Positions 52,617 through 61,236 are shown, counted from the first letter of the stretch. The stretch: 64,000 nt of DNA from Actinomadura graeca (GCF_019175365.1 NZ_CP059572.1:5580001-5644000); one strand, 5' to 3'. Notes: generated from the sequence alone by a model not told the origin. Translations and numbers: made by a program.

Positions 52617-54298
52617 CCGGCCACCCGCGACCGGAGGACATGTTCGGCGCGGCGACCGTGCCCGAGGTGCTGGAGCTCGCCGCCCGCGGCCCGCGGGGGA
52701 TCACGTTCATTGACGGGAACCTGCGCGAGACCCCGCTGCCCTACCGGCTCCTCGCCGCCGCCGCCCGGCGCGCCGCGACCGCGCTCGCCGGCCTCGGCGT
52801 GCGCCGGGGCGACCGCGTCGCCATGCTGTCCTCGACCAGCCCCCGCCTGCTGATCTGCCTGTTCGGGGCCTGGCGGGCCGGTGCCGTGCCGGTCGTCCTC
52901 GCGCCGCCGCACCGGCTGTCGGAGGTGGCGGTCATCATGGCCGACATCCGCGGCCGCCTCGACCACGTCGGCGCGCGCTGCCTGGTCGTCGCCGACGTTT
53001 TCGGCGGGTTCGTCGCCGGCCGGATCGGCGCCGGCCGCCCGGTGGTGACGTGCGGGGACCTCGTCGCCGGACGCGCCGACGACCCGCCGCCCATCGAGAC
53101 CTGCCCCAATGAGCTGGCCTTCCTCCAGTACACCTCCGGTACGACGGGCCCCGCCAAGGCCGTCGCGCTCACCCACCGGCAGCTGCTCACGAACGTCGCG
53201 GTGTGCTGCGACCGGCTGCTGCTGGACGGCGAGCACAGCGTGCACGCGAGCTGGGCGCCGCTCTACCACGACCTCGGCCTGGTCGCGGTGCTGTCGTGCG
53301 TCGCGTCCGGGATCAGGATGGTGCTCCAGCCGCCCGAGGCGTTCCTGTCCGCCCCGGACTCCTGGCTCGACGCCCTCTCACGGTTCCGCGCGACGAGCAC
53401 GGTGACACCGAACTTCGCCTACGGGCTCGCGGCGCGCAGTATGCGGCTGCGCCCCCGCGGACTCGACCTGTCGGCGCTGCGGGTGTGCGGCGACGGATCG
53501 GAGCCGACCAGGAAGGACGCCGCCGACGAGTTCACCGCGCGGGGTGCGCGGTACGGCCTGCGCCCCGAGGCGCTCACCCCGATGTACGGACTCGCCGAGG
53601 CCACCCTGTCGGTGTCGATGGGCAGCCTCACCGAGCCGATGCGCTGGGACCACGTCCGGCGGGACGGCCTGCGCCCCGGCGGCGCCGCGACCCCCGCCCC
53701 CGAGGCGGGACCGGGCACCCGCACGCTCGCCGTCTGCGGCACCGCCGTCCCCGGCGTCGACCTGTCGATCAGGGCCGAGGACGGGACCCCGCTGACGGAC
53801 CGCGTCGTCGGCGAGATCTGCGTCCGCGGGCCGTCGGTGATGCGCGGCTACTGGCGGGACCGCGAGGCGACCGCCGCGGTCATGCGGGACGGCTGGCTGC
53901 GCACCGGCGACCTCGGCTACCGCACGCCCGCCGGGCTGGTGCTGAGCGGACGCCTCAAAGACATGATCATCATCGGGGGCGCGAACCTGTACCCGGAGGA
54001 CTACGAGCACGTCGCCGCGCAGGTCGACGGCGTGGGCGCCGCCTGCGCCGCGTTCGCCCTCCCCGAGACCGAACGGATGGTCGTGGCCGTGGAGGCCCAC
54101 GGCGGCGCCGACCCCGGGGACCTGGCGGAGCGGGTCATGGCCCGCCTCCGCACCGAGGTCGGGCACGCACCGGACCAGGTCGTCGTGGTGCGCGGGCAGA
54201 CGATCCCGCTCACGTCCTCAGGAAAGGTACAGCGCGGACGCTGCCGGGACGGCTACTTCCACGGCCGGCTCCCCATACTCGCCCGGCGCGCGCGCTGA
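52613..54298 (+). CDS. Fatty-acyl-AMP ligase (FAAL)
   Basis: A 561-aa protein from GTG 52613, overlapping the NRPS stop (GTGA). Adenylate-forming motifs: FLQYTSGTTGPAKAVALTHR, the FAAL-typical WAPLYHDLGLVAVL and TPNFAYGLAARSM, MYGLAEATLSV, GDLGYRTPAGLVLSGRLKDM and a terminal Lys in LTSSGKVQRGRCR. FAALs activate fatty acids as acyl adenylates and load them onto a carrier protein rather than CoA. Here the acceptor is either the stand-alone ACP (46506) or the N-terminal carrier of the NRPS. Its 3' end overlaps the convergent monooxygenase gene by 46 bp. Confidence 0.92.
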   Translation: MTGHPRPEDMFGAATVPEVLELAARGPRGITFIDGNLRETPLPYRLLAAAARRAATALAGLGVRRGDRVAMLSSTSPRLLICLFGAWRAGAVPVVLAPPHRLSEVAVIMADIRGRLDHVGARCLVVADVFGGFVAGRIGAGRPVVTCGDLVAGRADDPPPIETCPNELAFLQYTSGTTGPAKAVALTHRQLLTNVAVCCDRLLLDGEHSVHASWAPLYHDLGLVAVLSCVASGIRMVLQPPEAFLSAPDSWLDALSRFRATSTVTPNFAYGLAARSMRLRPRGLDLSALRVCGDGSEPTRKDAADEFTARGARYGLRPEALTPMYGLAEATLSVSMGSLTEPMRWDHVRRDGLRPGGAATPAPEAGPGTRTLAVCGTAVPGVDLSIRAEDGTPLTDRVVGEICVRGPSVMRGYWRDREATAAVMRDGWLRTGDLGYRTPAGLVLSGRLKDMIIIGGANLYPEDYEHVAAQVDGVGAACAAFALPETERMVVAVEAHGGADPGDLAERVMARLRTEVGHAPDQVVVVRGQTIPLTSSGKVQRGRCRDGYFHGRLPILARRAR

Positions 54299-55758
54299 CC
54301 GGATCCACCTCGGAACGTCATCGCCGCGTCGTCGACACGGCCGAACCGCAGCACGAGCGAGTCGACCACGTAGTTCATGGGCAGCCGCCACGGCGCCCGC
54401 GACCCCTGCCTCGGCAGCTCGTGCAGCACGCGCCGCACGTACCCCGCCGCGAGGTCCACGAACGGCTCCTCCGTCACCGAGGCGTCGGTATTGACCGGGA
54501 CGGCGACGCGGTGCCCGCGCGCGTCCATATGGCGCAGCAGCCTGAACAGGTACCGGGCGATGAGCTCGACCCGCAACGTCCACGAGGCGTTCGTGTACCC
54601 CATCGCGTACACGAGGTTCGGCACACCGGCGAACATCACGCCCTTGTAGGTCAGCGTGGACGGAACCGCCACCTCCTCCCCGTCCACCACGACCCGCACA
54701 CCCCCGAAGAGCCGCATGTTGAGCCCGGTCGCCGTGACGACGAGATCGGCGGGCAGCACCTCCCCGCTGCGCAACTCGATCCCGTCCTTGGTGAACCCGG
54801 CGATGCGGCCGGTGATGACCGACGCCCTCCCGTCCCGGATGGCGGTGAACAGGTCACCGTCGGGAGCCATGCACAGACGTTGGTCCCACGGCCGGTAGCG
54901 GGGATTGAAATGGACGTCCACCTCGAAACCCGGCGGCAGCGCCGCCACGGCCATCCGCCGCAGAAGACCGCGCACGGTCTTGGGAAACCACCGGCTGACC
55001 TGGAACACCAGCATCATCTGCACGATGTTCTTCCACCGCACGACCCGGTAGGCGATCGACCGGGGCAACTTGGCCACCAGCACGTCGGTGCTCGGGACCG
55101 GCAGCACGTAACTCGGCGACCTTTGCAGCATCGTCACTTGCCCGGCCTCCCGCGCGATGGCCGGGACCATCGTCACCGCCGTCGCGCCGCTGCCGATCAC
55201 CACCACGCGCTTCCCCCGGTACGCCACGCCGTCGTGCCACGCCTGCGGATGCACGACCGTCCCCTCGAACCGTGCGATCCCGGGTAACTCCGGCGTGTAC
55301 CCCTCCTCGTAGCTGTAGTAGCCGCTGCACATCAGGAGGAACCAGCACGTCATCTCGACCGTCCGGACCGGCGCGCCGTCCTCGCCGACCACTTCGACGT
55401 CGAGCGTCCACCGTGCCCGCGCGCTCTCCCACCGCGCCCGCACCACCCGCCTCCGGAGGCGGATCCGCCCGGTCACCCCGAACTCCTCGGCGGTCTCCCG
55501 CAGGTACCGCAGGATGGAGGCGCCGTCCGGCATCGTCTCGGCGCTCGTCCAGGGCCGGAACCGGTACCCGAGCGTGAACATGTCCGAGTCCGACCGCACC
55601 CCCGGAAACCGGAAGAGACTCCAGGTGCCGCCCAGCTCGTCCCGCGCCTCAAGCACCACGAACGACAGATCCGGCCGCTGCCGCCGCAACTGGCAGGCCA
55701 TCCCCACCCCGGACAGCCCCGCACCGACGACCACCACGTCCAGGTGCTCGGTCACCAT
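54253..55758 (-). CDS. Baeyer-Villiger-type flavin monooxygenase (EthA-like)
   Basis: A 501-aa protein with FAD fold VVVVGAGLSGVGMACQLRRQ and FVVLEARDELGGTWSLFRFP, the fingerprint FEGTVVHPQAWHDG (F-x-G-x-x-x-H-x-x-x-W), the NADPH fold KRVVVIGSGATAVTMVPAIA, and ATGLNMRLFGG. This is the type I Baeyer-Villiger/EthA group, which inserts oxygen next to a ketone or oxidises sulfur. It could tailor the product of the NRPS locus (for example S-oxidation) or be an unrelated neighbour; it reads towards the FAAL gene and overlaps its end. Confidence 0.9.
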   Translation of the reverse strand: MVTEHLDVVVVGAGLSGVGMACQLRRQRPDLSFVVLEARDELGGTWSLFRFPGVRSDSDMFTLGYRFRPWTSAETMPDGASILRYLRETAEEFGVTGRIRLRRRVVRARWESARARWTLDVEVVGEDGAPVRTVEMTCWFLLMCSGYYSYEEGYTPELPGIARFEGTVVHPQAWHDGVAYRGKRVVVIGSGATAVTMVPAIAREAGQVTMLQRSPSYVLPVPSTDVLVAKLPRSIAYRVVRWKNIVQMMLVFQVSRWFPKTVRGLLRRMAVAALPPGFEVDVHFNPRYRPWDQRLCMAPDGDLFTAIRDGRASVITGRIAGFTKDGIELRSGEVLPADLVVTATGLNMRLFGGVRVVVDGEEVAVPSTLTYKGVMFAGVPNLVYAMGYTNASWTLRVELIARYLFRLLRHMDARGHRVAVPVNTDASVTEEPFVDLAAGYVRRVLHELPRQGSRAPWRLPMNYVVDSLVLRFGRVDDAAMTFRGGSGQRARRASMGSRPWK

Positions 55759-55881
55759 GCGTCAAGTCTGCTCCCCCCAAAGCCCCCCGCCAACCACGAA
55801 AAGGCCAACCTTGGAACTCCTGAGCCACCCGGGCTGGGAGACTGGAGTCCGCTATGTGTGAGTAGTCATCGGAGGGGTTCT

Positions 55882-56745
55882 GTGGGGAAGGCGTGGGTGA
55901 TCCGAGCCGGCCGGTACGGCGAGCGCGATCAGTGGGCGCTGGAGCGAGGGTGCTCTGGAGGTGGCTGGCGTGAAATACCAGACCTGACCCAATGCACGAC
56001 CCGCGAGGAAGCGGCCCGAGTCGTCACCAGGGCCATCCCGAACGCCTCGAATGGCAGACTCAACAACGCCATAGGTCAGCTCTGGGCGCTGCGCAGCCGC
56101 ATTCAGCCGGGCGATCTTCTGGCGATGCCGTTGAAGACCACCAAGCAGATCGCGCTCGGGCGAGTGACCAGCGGTTATGTCTATCTCAGTGAGGAGTCTG
56201 ACCCGGACAGACGCCACGTCGTCGGTGTCGAGTGGCAACGCACCGACCTGCCGCGCACCGCCGTCAAACAGGATCTGCTGTTCAGCTTGGGCAGCGCATT
56301 GACGATCTTCGCGCCGAGCAAGAACAACGCCGTCGCCCGCCTGGAACAGCTCCTCGCCACCGGTTCCGATCCCGGCCACGCCACCTTCCTGAGGCCGTCA
56401 GCGCCTTCCGCGGGGATGTCCGTGGCAGGTGAGGAGACCGACGTCGATCAGCCGGAACTTGCAGCCGACTTCGAACTGGCGGCTCTTGATCAGATCACCG
56501 CACGTATCGCGGAGGAGTTCGCCGGCCACGGACTTGCCACGCTCATATCCGCCATCCTCACTGTGGAGGGGTTCTACTGCGACCAGGCTCCGCCAGGCCC
56601 TGACGGAGGCATCGACATCACCGCCGGTCGCGGACCGCTGGGCCTGGACAGCCCGCGGCTGCTCGCCCAGGTCAGTCGGGCGGCCAGATCGGAGCTCCCG
56701 TGGTCACCCAGCTACATGGTGTCATGTCCACGCACGGGGCCGAAC
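55882..56745 (+). pseudogene. mrr: mrr restriction endonuclease, 5' part (frameshifted and split)
   Basis: From GTG 55882 (GGAGGGG upstream) the frame encodes the Mrr-type N-terminal domain (AWVIRAGRYGERDQWALERG, GDLLAMPLKTTKQIALGRVT) and the start of the nuclease domain (GGIDITAGRGPLGLDSPRLL). At 56674 one base is missing in the Q-V-K codon run: reading resumes in the next frame as SGGQIGAPVVTQLHGVMSTH. The gene then breaks at 56745 where a transposon is inserted; the rest is at 61551-61747. The fold is a type IV/methyl-directed restriction nuclease that cuts modified DNA. Both lesions make it inactive. Confidence 0.88.
56743..56745. other. Left copy of the 3-bp target-site duplication (AAC)
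   Basis: AAC here and AAC at 61548-61550 flank the 4.8-kb element. Joining the sequence across a single AAC restores the mrr reading frame (HGAEQGLLVAW). Confidence 0.75.
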
Positions 56746-56805
56746 GGGACCTCACCCCTGAATGTGGACACCTTGGAGACTGGATCTTGAGGTCCAGGGG
56801 AAGAG

Positions 56806-57144
56806 ATGTCGCTGATGGCTTTGAAGAATTACCCGGAGGAGTTCAAGGCCGACGCCGTGGCCTTGTATCTGTCGGACCCGTCCAAGACCTACAAGCAGGT
56901 CGCTGAGGATCTGGGGATCAACCGGGCGACGCTGCGGGAGTGGGTGCTGGCAGCGCAGCGTAACGGCACCGCGGGCCTCACGCCGCGCAGGGCCGGCAAG
57001 TCGGCTGCTGGGGGCCAGGTAGCCTCGCCGGACGTGTTGGAAGAGGAGAACAAGCAGCTCAAGGCCCGGATCGAGGAGCTGGAGCTGGAACGCGACATCC
57101 TGCGGAAAGCCGCGAAGTTTTTCGCGGGCGAGACGAACTGGTGA
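56806..57144 (+). CDS. IS3-family transposase OrfA
   Basis: A 112-aa HTH protein: YPEEFKADAVALYLSDPSKT, then the HTH YKQVAEDLGINRATLREWVL, and a C-terminal leucine-zipper-like coiled coil LEEENKQLKARIEELELERD. It binds the terminal inverted repeats. Its stop overlaps the orfB start as GTGA in the -1 frame. A run of T near 57118 may support a programmed frameshift to make the OrfAB fusion, the usual active transposase of this family. Confidence 0.92.
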   Translation: MSLMALKNYPEEFKADAVALYLSDPSKTYKQVAEDLGINRATLREWVLAAQRNGTAGLTPRRAGKSAAGGQVASPDVLEEENKQLKARIEELELERDILRKAAKFFAGETNW

Positions 57145-58031
57145 GCCGTTTCGAATTCGTTGAGGACCACAAGCACGCCTACGGCGTGAAGCGGCTGTGC
57201 CGGGTGCTGGAGATTGCTCGGTCGTCGTTCTACCGGTGGCTGGCCGCCGCCCCGGCCCGGCTGGCCCGCCGCAAGGCCGACGACGACCTGGCGGCGAAGA
57301 TCCGGAAGATCCACCAGGCCGAGAACGGCACGTACGGGTCCCCTCGGCTGACCGCCGAGCTGCACGACCAGGGGCTGCGGGTGAACCACAAGCGGGTCGC
57401 CCGGGTGATGCGCGAACGCGGCATCGTCGGGCTGCACTTGCGCAAGAAGGTCCGCACCACCGTGCCCGAGCCATCGGCGACGCCGGTCCCGGACCTGCTG
57501 CGGCGCGACTTCACCGCCGAGCAGCCGAACCACAAGCACGTCGGCGACATCACGTATCTGCCGATCGGGGACGGGAAGTTCCTCTACCTCGCCACGGTCC
57601 TGGACCTGGGATCACGCCGGTTGGCGGGCTGGTCGATCGCCGACCACATGCGCACCGAACTCGTCGTGGACGCACTCGATGCCGCCGCCCGCACCCGCGG
57701 CGGCACCCTGGCCGGGGCGATCTTCCATAGCGACAACGGCGCGCAGTACTGCAGTCAGGAGTTCGAGGAGGCATGCCGCCGCCTGGGCGTCACCCGTTCC
57801 CGCGGCGCGGTCGGCACGAGCGCCGACAACGCCGCCGCCGAGGCCTTCAACGCCACGCTGAAGCGCGAGACGCTGCAAGGCGCGCACCGATGGACCTCGG
57901 CCCGCGACGCCCGCCTGGCCGTGTTCGGGTGGATCACGAGATACAACACCCGGCGCCGCCACTCGGCACTCGGCCAGATGTCACCAATCAACTACGAGAA
58001 AATCGCAGGTAGCCTGGCTACCGCTGCCTGA
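57141..58031 (+). CDS. IS3-family transposase OrfB (DDE integrase domain)
   Basis: A 296-aa protein from GTG 57141. N-terminal HTH_21 segment (AYGVKRLCRVLEIARSSFYR, KIHQAENGTYGSPRLTAELH) then the rve integrase core with D in HVGDITYLPIGDG, D in IFHSDNGAQYCS and E in ADNAAAEAFNATLKRE, and the closing TRYNTRRRHSALGQMSPINYE. All catalytic residues are present. It makes up the catalytic half of the OrfAB transposase. Confidence 0.94.
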   Translation: MSRFEFVEDHKHAYGVKRLCRVLEIARSSFYRWLAAAPARLARRKADDDLAAKIRKIHQAENGTYGSPRLTAELHDQGLRVNHKRVARVMRERGIVGLHLRKKVRTTVPEPSATPVPDLLRRDFTAEQPNHKHVGDITYLPIGDGKFLYLATVLDLGSRRLAGWSIADHMRTELVVDALDAAARTRGGTLAGAIFHSDNGAQYCSQEFEEACRRLGVTRSRGAVGTSADNAAAEAFNATLKRETLQGAHRWTSARDARLAVFGWITRYNTRRRHSALGQMSPINYEKIAGSLATAA

Positions 58032-58062
58032 GATCGGTGTCCACATTCAGGAGCGAACCCCC

Positions 58063-58175
58063 TCGCGACTTTGCCCGAGGGCGTCGGCATCCGCGACAGC
58101 AAACACCTCAACGCCGGATATATCACTCTTGACCGGGACGCCTTCCTGGCCCTGCTGGCCCACATCAAGGGCTGA
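58063..58175 (+). pseudogene. DUF397-domain gene, 3' remnant
   Basis: Immediately after the IS right end, 37 codons read VGIRDSKHLNAGYITLDRDA then FLALLAHIKG and stop. The R-D-S-K core and the following aromatic/hydrophobic helix match the end of DUF397 proteins, small partners of XRE regulators in actinobacteria. The 5' part was lost, presumably when the IS inserted there in the donor DNA. Confidence 0.65.
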
Positions 58176-58284
58176 TCCCCCGGTCGGTTCGAGACCCGTG
58201 AGGTGGGCTCGATCAGGGGCCATCGGGTGCCGGGCGTCCGGAACGTGAGCAGTAAGCGGAAGGTCGGCGGTTCACCCGCGCCCG

Positions 58285-58914
58285 TCAGGTGTGTTCTTGG
58301 GGATGCTCGGTTTGGGCTCGGAACGAGCGCAGGTGGGCGAACGCGGCGTCGAGGGCGATGCGGAGCGGTTCGATGTTTTTGTGGGTCTTGGCGAGAAGCA
58401 GCCCGCCTTGGAGACCGGCGAATACCACCGTGGCCAGTTGCTCGGGGTCGGCGTCCGGGACGAGCTGACCGCGTGCTCGCATGCTCTCCAGGCCCTTCAC
58501 CAGATACTGCTCCCACGTCGAGAAACAGCCGGCGAGGTCGGCTCGGGCCGCTTCGTCGCGGGCGGCGAGCTCGCCGGCGAGGGTGCCGATGGGGCACCCG
58601 GGAAGGTCGTGCACCTGGTTCTCGGTGACGAACATGTCGAGCCAGCGGCGGATCCCCGCCCAGCTGCCGAGGTCGGTGAGCATGGACATCTGCGCGTCCA
58701 GCACACGCTCGAAGCGGTCCGCGATCACGGCACGGACCAGGTCGTCCTTGCCGGAGAAGAAGTGGTACAGCTGGCTCTTGCTCACCCGGGCCCGGGCGAT
58801 GATCCGGTCGACGCCCGCGCCTCTGACGCCCTGGTCGTCGATCAGCGCGTCGGCCGCCTCGACGATCCGGTCGCGGCTACGCCGCCCGCGGTCGGTGGTC
58901 GGTTCGTGAGCCAT
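58285..58914 (-). CDS. TetR-family repressor
   Basis: About 209 aa from ATG 58914 (GTG 58923 is in frame upstream, inside the palindrome). N-terminal HTH: SRDRIVEAADALIDDQGVRG, then DRIIARARVSKSQLYHFFSG with the typical K-x-x-L-Y-x-x-F helix. The C-terminal domain (PGCPIGTLAGELAARDEAAR, LATVVFAGLQGGLLLAKTHK) is the TetR_C group often seen with SDR targets. It is divergent from two SDR genes, with a 46-bp perfect palindrome between, so it probably represses itself and the SDR-SDR-reductase operon until an electrophile or similar inducer binds. Confidence 0.92.
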   Translation of the reverse strand: MAHEPTTDRGRRSRDRIVEAADALIDDQGVRGAGVDRIIARARVSKSQLYHFFSGKDDLVRAVIADRFERVLDAQMSMLTDLGSWAGIRRWLDMFVTENQVHDLPGCPIGTLAGELAARDEAARADLAGCFSTWEQYLVKGLESMRARGQLVPDADPEQLATVVFAGLQGGLLLAKTHKNIEPLRIALDAAFAHLRSFRAQTEHPQEHT

Positions 58915-58919
58915 GGTCG

Positions 58920-58965
58920 CCACTGTAATCGGACTGGACGGATCCGTCCAGTCCGATTACAGTGG
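58920..58965. promoter_or_regulatory. 46-bp perfect palindrome: TetR operator
   Basis: Centre GGATCC; each arm reads CCACTGTAATCGGACTGGAC outward-in and matches the other without a mismatch. A second half-site ATCCGTCCAGTCCG (first copy 58942-58955) is repeated at 58970-58983, giving two operator cores, GGACGGATCCGTCC and GGACGAATCCGTCC. It sits 6 bp upstream of the TetR ATG. Confidence 0.85.
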
Positions 58966-59052
58966 ACGAATCCGTCCAGTCCGTGCGGGATGACTGTTCC
59001 CTGCCCGGCCACAGGCGGTATCTCACCGGCAACCGAACCATGGAGTATCGAC

Positions 59053-59808
59053 GTGACCACAGCCAGCTCGCCCCGCACCGCTCTCATCACCGGTGGCACC
59101 ACCGGTATCGGCCTGGCCACGGCCCGTGTGTTGCGCGATGAAGGGTTCGCCGTGGTCGTCACTGGCCAGAACCCCGACACCCTGGCCGCCGCTGAAAAGA
59201 CACTGGGCGACGGTGTCATCGTCCGGCGCGCCGATGCCCGCCGCCCCGAGGACGGCCACGCCCTCGCCACCGAGGTCAAGGATCGGTTCGGCAAACTAGA
59301 CTTGGTGTTCCTCAACGCGGGCATCGGCCGGTTCGCGCCGATCGAGATCCTCGACGAGGCGTTCTACGACGAGCACTTCGACGTCAACGTCAAAGGACAG
59401 CTCTTCACGCTCCAGCATGTGCTTCCCCTGCTCGGCCGCGGTAGCGCGGTGATCTTCAACAGTGCGCTGGGGGCGGAACTCGGCCAGGCCAACTGGTCGG
59501 TCTACAGCGCCACGAAGGGGGCTTTGGTCTCCCTGGCCCGCACCCTGGCGGTCGAGCTGGCACCCCGGGGCATCCGCGTCAACGCCATCGGCCCGGGCCC
59601 GGTGGACACGCCCGCCTTCGGCAAGCTCGGCCTGCCGACCGGTGCGCTCGACGGATTCCGGACGGACATGGCGTCCCGGATACCGCTGGGCCGCATCGGC
59701 ACCGACGAGGACGTGGCCCGCACGGTCGCCTTCCTGGCCTCGCCCGCGGCCGGCTTCATCACCGGGGTGAACCTTCTGGTGGACGGCGGCCTGGCCGCGA
59801 GCGCCTGA
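59053..59808 (+). CDS. Short-chain dehydrogenase/reductase (first of tandem pair)
   Basis: A 251-aa protein from GTG 59053 with GGAG 7 nt upstream. Classical SDR: TALITGGTTGIGLATARVLR, LDLVFLNAGIGRF, catalytic Ser in IFNSALGAE, Y-S-A-T-K in VYSATKGALVSLARTLAVEL, and the PGPVDTPAF loop. NAD(P)-dependent oxidoreductase of unknown substrate. The catalytic tetrad is intact. It is the first gene of a cargo operon under TetR control. Confidence 0.92.
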   Translation: MTTASSPRTALITGGTTGIGLATARVLRDEGFAVVVTGQNPDTLAAAEKTLGDGVIVRRADARRPEDGHALATEVKDRFGKLDLVFLNAGIGRFAPIEILDEAFYDEHFDVNVKGQLFTLQHVLPLLGRGSAVIFNSALGAELGQANWSVYSATKGALVSLARTLAVELAPRGIRVNAIGPGPVDTPAFGKLGLPTGALDGFRTDMASRIPLGRIGTDEDVARTVAFLASPAAGFITGVNLLVDGGLAASA

Positions 59809-59865
59809 ACACCATCCTGCAGCCCAACCGCATCATCTGGCGATCAAGAAACCAAGGAGAGCGAA

Positions 59866-60630
59866 ATGGCCCGAGCAACATCCCGTCCGGTCGCGCTCAT
59901 CACCGGCGGTACGACCGGTATCGGCCTGGCCACGGCCCGTGTGTTGCGCGATGAAGGGTTCGCCGTGGTCGTCACCGGCCAGAACCCCGACACCCTGGCC
60001 GCCGCCGAGAAGACAATGGGCGACGGTGTCATCGTCCGGCGCGCCGACGCCCGCTGCCCCGCCGATGCCCACACCCTCGCCGCCGAGGTCGAAGACCGAT
60101 TCGGAAAACTGGACCTGGTGTTCCTCAACGCGGCCGTGGCGCGATCCGCGCCGCTCGAAGCCGTCGACATGGCGTTCTACGACGAGCACTTCGATGTCAA
60201 CGTCAAAGGACAGTTCTTCACCCTGCAGCGTGTCCTGCCCATGCTCGGCGCGGAGAGCAGCGTGCTTTTCAGTAGTTCACGGATCGCCACGCGCGCCTTT
60301 CCCGACTGGTCGGTCTACAGCGCGACCAAGGGTGCCTTGCTGGCGCTGGCACGGGCGCTGGCGATCGAGCTCGCCCCTCGGGGTATCCGGGTCAACACCA
60401 TCAGCCCCGGGCCCATAGACACCCCCGCCCTGAGCAAGCAAGGACTGCCCCCGGAAGCGGTCGACGGCTTCCGGGCGGACATGGCGTCCCGTGTGCCGCT
60501 GGGCCGCATCGGGTCCGATGACGAAGTGGCCCGCACGGTCGCCTTCCTGGCCTCCCCTTCCGCCGGCTACATCACCGGAGCGGAGATCGTCGTCGACGGA
60601 GGCATGTTCGCGGGCCTTTCCGCCGCTTGA
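59866..60630 (+). CDS. Short-chain dehydrogenase/reductase (second of tandem pair)
   Basis: A 254-aa protein from ATG 59866 with AAGGAGAG upstream, 57 bp after its paralogue. The first 60 residues are almost identical to it, in DNA too, while the middle diverges (FSSSRIATRAFPDWSVYSAT versus FNSALGAELGQANWSVYSAT). The tetrad is intact (YSATK). The pattern is a tandem duplication with unequal divergence, so the two enzymes may take different substrates. Confidence 0.92.
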   Translation: MARATSRPVALITGGTTGIGLATARVLRDEGFAVVVTGQNPDTLAAAEKTMGDGVIVRRADARCPADAHTLAAEVEDRFGKLDLVFLNAAVARSAPLEAVDMAFYDEHFDVNVKGQFFTLQRVLPMLGAESSVLFSSSRIATRAFPDWSVYSATKGALLALARALAIELAPRGIRVNTISPGPIDTPALSKQGLPPEAVDGFRADMASRVPLGRIGSDDEVARTVAFLASPSAGYITGAEIVVDGGMFAGLSAA

Positions 60631-60672
60631 AACCCCAGCACGCTTCGGCCCACTCCGCAGGGGGAAATCGAC

Positions 60673-61095
60673 ATGGACAAGCACGAACTGGACGCCCAGA
60701 ACAGCCAGGTCATCAAGGAATTCAGAGCACGGGACGGCAAAGTCGGGGGCATGTTCGAAGGGATGCCGTTGCTCCTGCTCCACCATGTGGGCGCCAAGAC
60801 AGGCGCGCAGCGGACCAACCCAATGACGTACCAGCGGCTCGATGACACCAGTTTCGCCGTGTTCGGCTCCAACGACGCCGCACCCGCTCATCCAAACTGG
60901 TATCACAACCTTCGCACCCATCCCAGAGTGATCATCGAAGTGGGAAGCCAGACGATCGACGTCCTCGCCCGTGTTGCCGAGGGAGCCGAGCGCGAAAGGA
61001 TCTGGTCGAGGCAAAAAGAACTCAACCCGCTCTTCGCCGAGTTCGAACGGCGCACAACGCGAGAAATCCCAGTCGTCGTACTCGACGCATTCTGA
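60673..61095 (+). CDS. F420-dependent nitroreductase-family protein (DUF385/Ddn-like)
   Basis: A 140-aa protein from ATG 60673 with AGGGGG upstream. Split-barrel features of the Ddn/FDOR family: LLLLHHVGAKTGAQRTNPMT, FAVFGSNDAAPAHPNWYHNL, and HPRVIIEVGSQTIDVLAR. G-A-K-T-G and the P-x-W-Y-H-N-L segment are the conserved deazaflavin-binding elements. It should reduce an organic substrate with F420H2. Third gene of the TetR-controlled operon; with two SDRs it suggests reductive detoxification or catabolism of a small electrophile. Confidence 0.9.
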   Translation: MDKHELDAQNSQVIKEFRARDGKVGGMFEGMPLLLLHHVGAKTGAQRTNPMTYQRLDDTSFAVFGSNDAAPAHPNWYHNLRTHPRVIIEVGSQTIDVLARVAEGAERERIWSRQKELNPLFAEFERRTTREIPVVVLDAF

Positions 61096-61236
61096 CTACA
61101 GTGAGTCGTGTCGGGCCGTCTCTATTTGGTCCGGCACGACGGGGCGGCGTCGAGGTCGGGTGGCGGCCGGCCTCGTCAACGGCCGGACGGCCTTGACCTC
61201 GATGCCGCTCGGGCGCTGCAGTGCGAAGATGACGTA

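Larger units (their letters stand above)
56746..58062 (+). mobile_element. Complete IS3-family insertion sequence (1317 bp)
   Basis: Bounded by inverted repeats at 56746-56772 and 58036-58062 (22 of 27 positions match, the inner 16 perfectly). It carries orfA and orfB with an intact DDE triad, so it looks capable of transposition. Its right flank is unrelated DNA (DUF397 remnant) without a duplication, as expected if it is the left arm of a composite element. Confidence 0.85.

Noticed and set aside
58038..58062. Direct repeat right next to the IS right end at 58062
   Set aside because: No duplication matches the left flank AAC; the matching AAC is at 61548, which identifies the outer boundary of the composite element instead.
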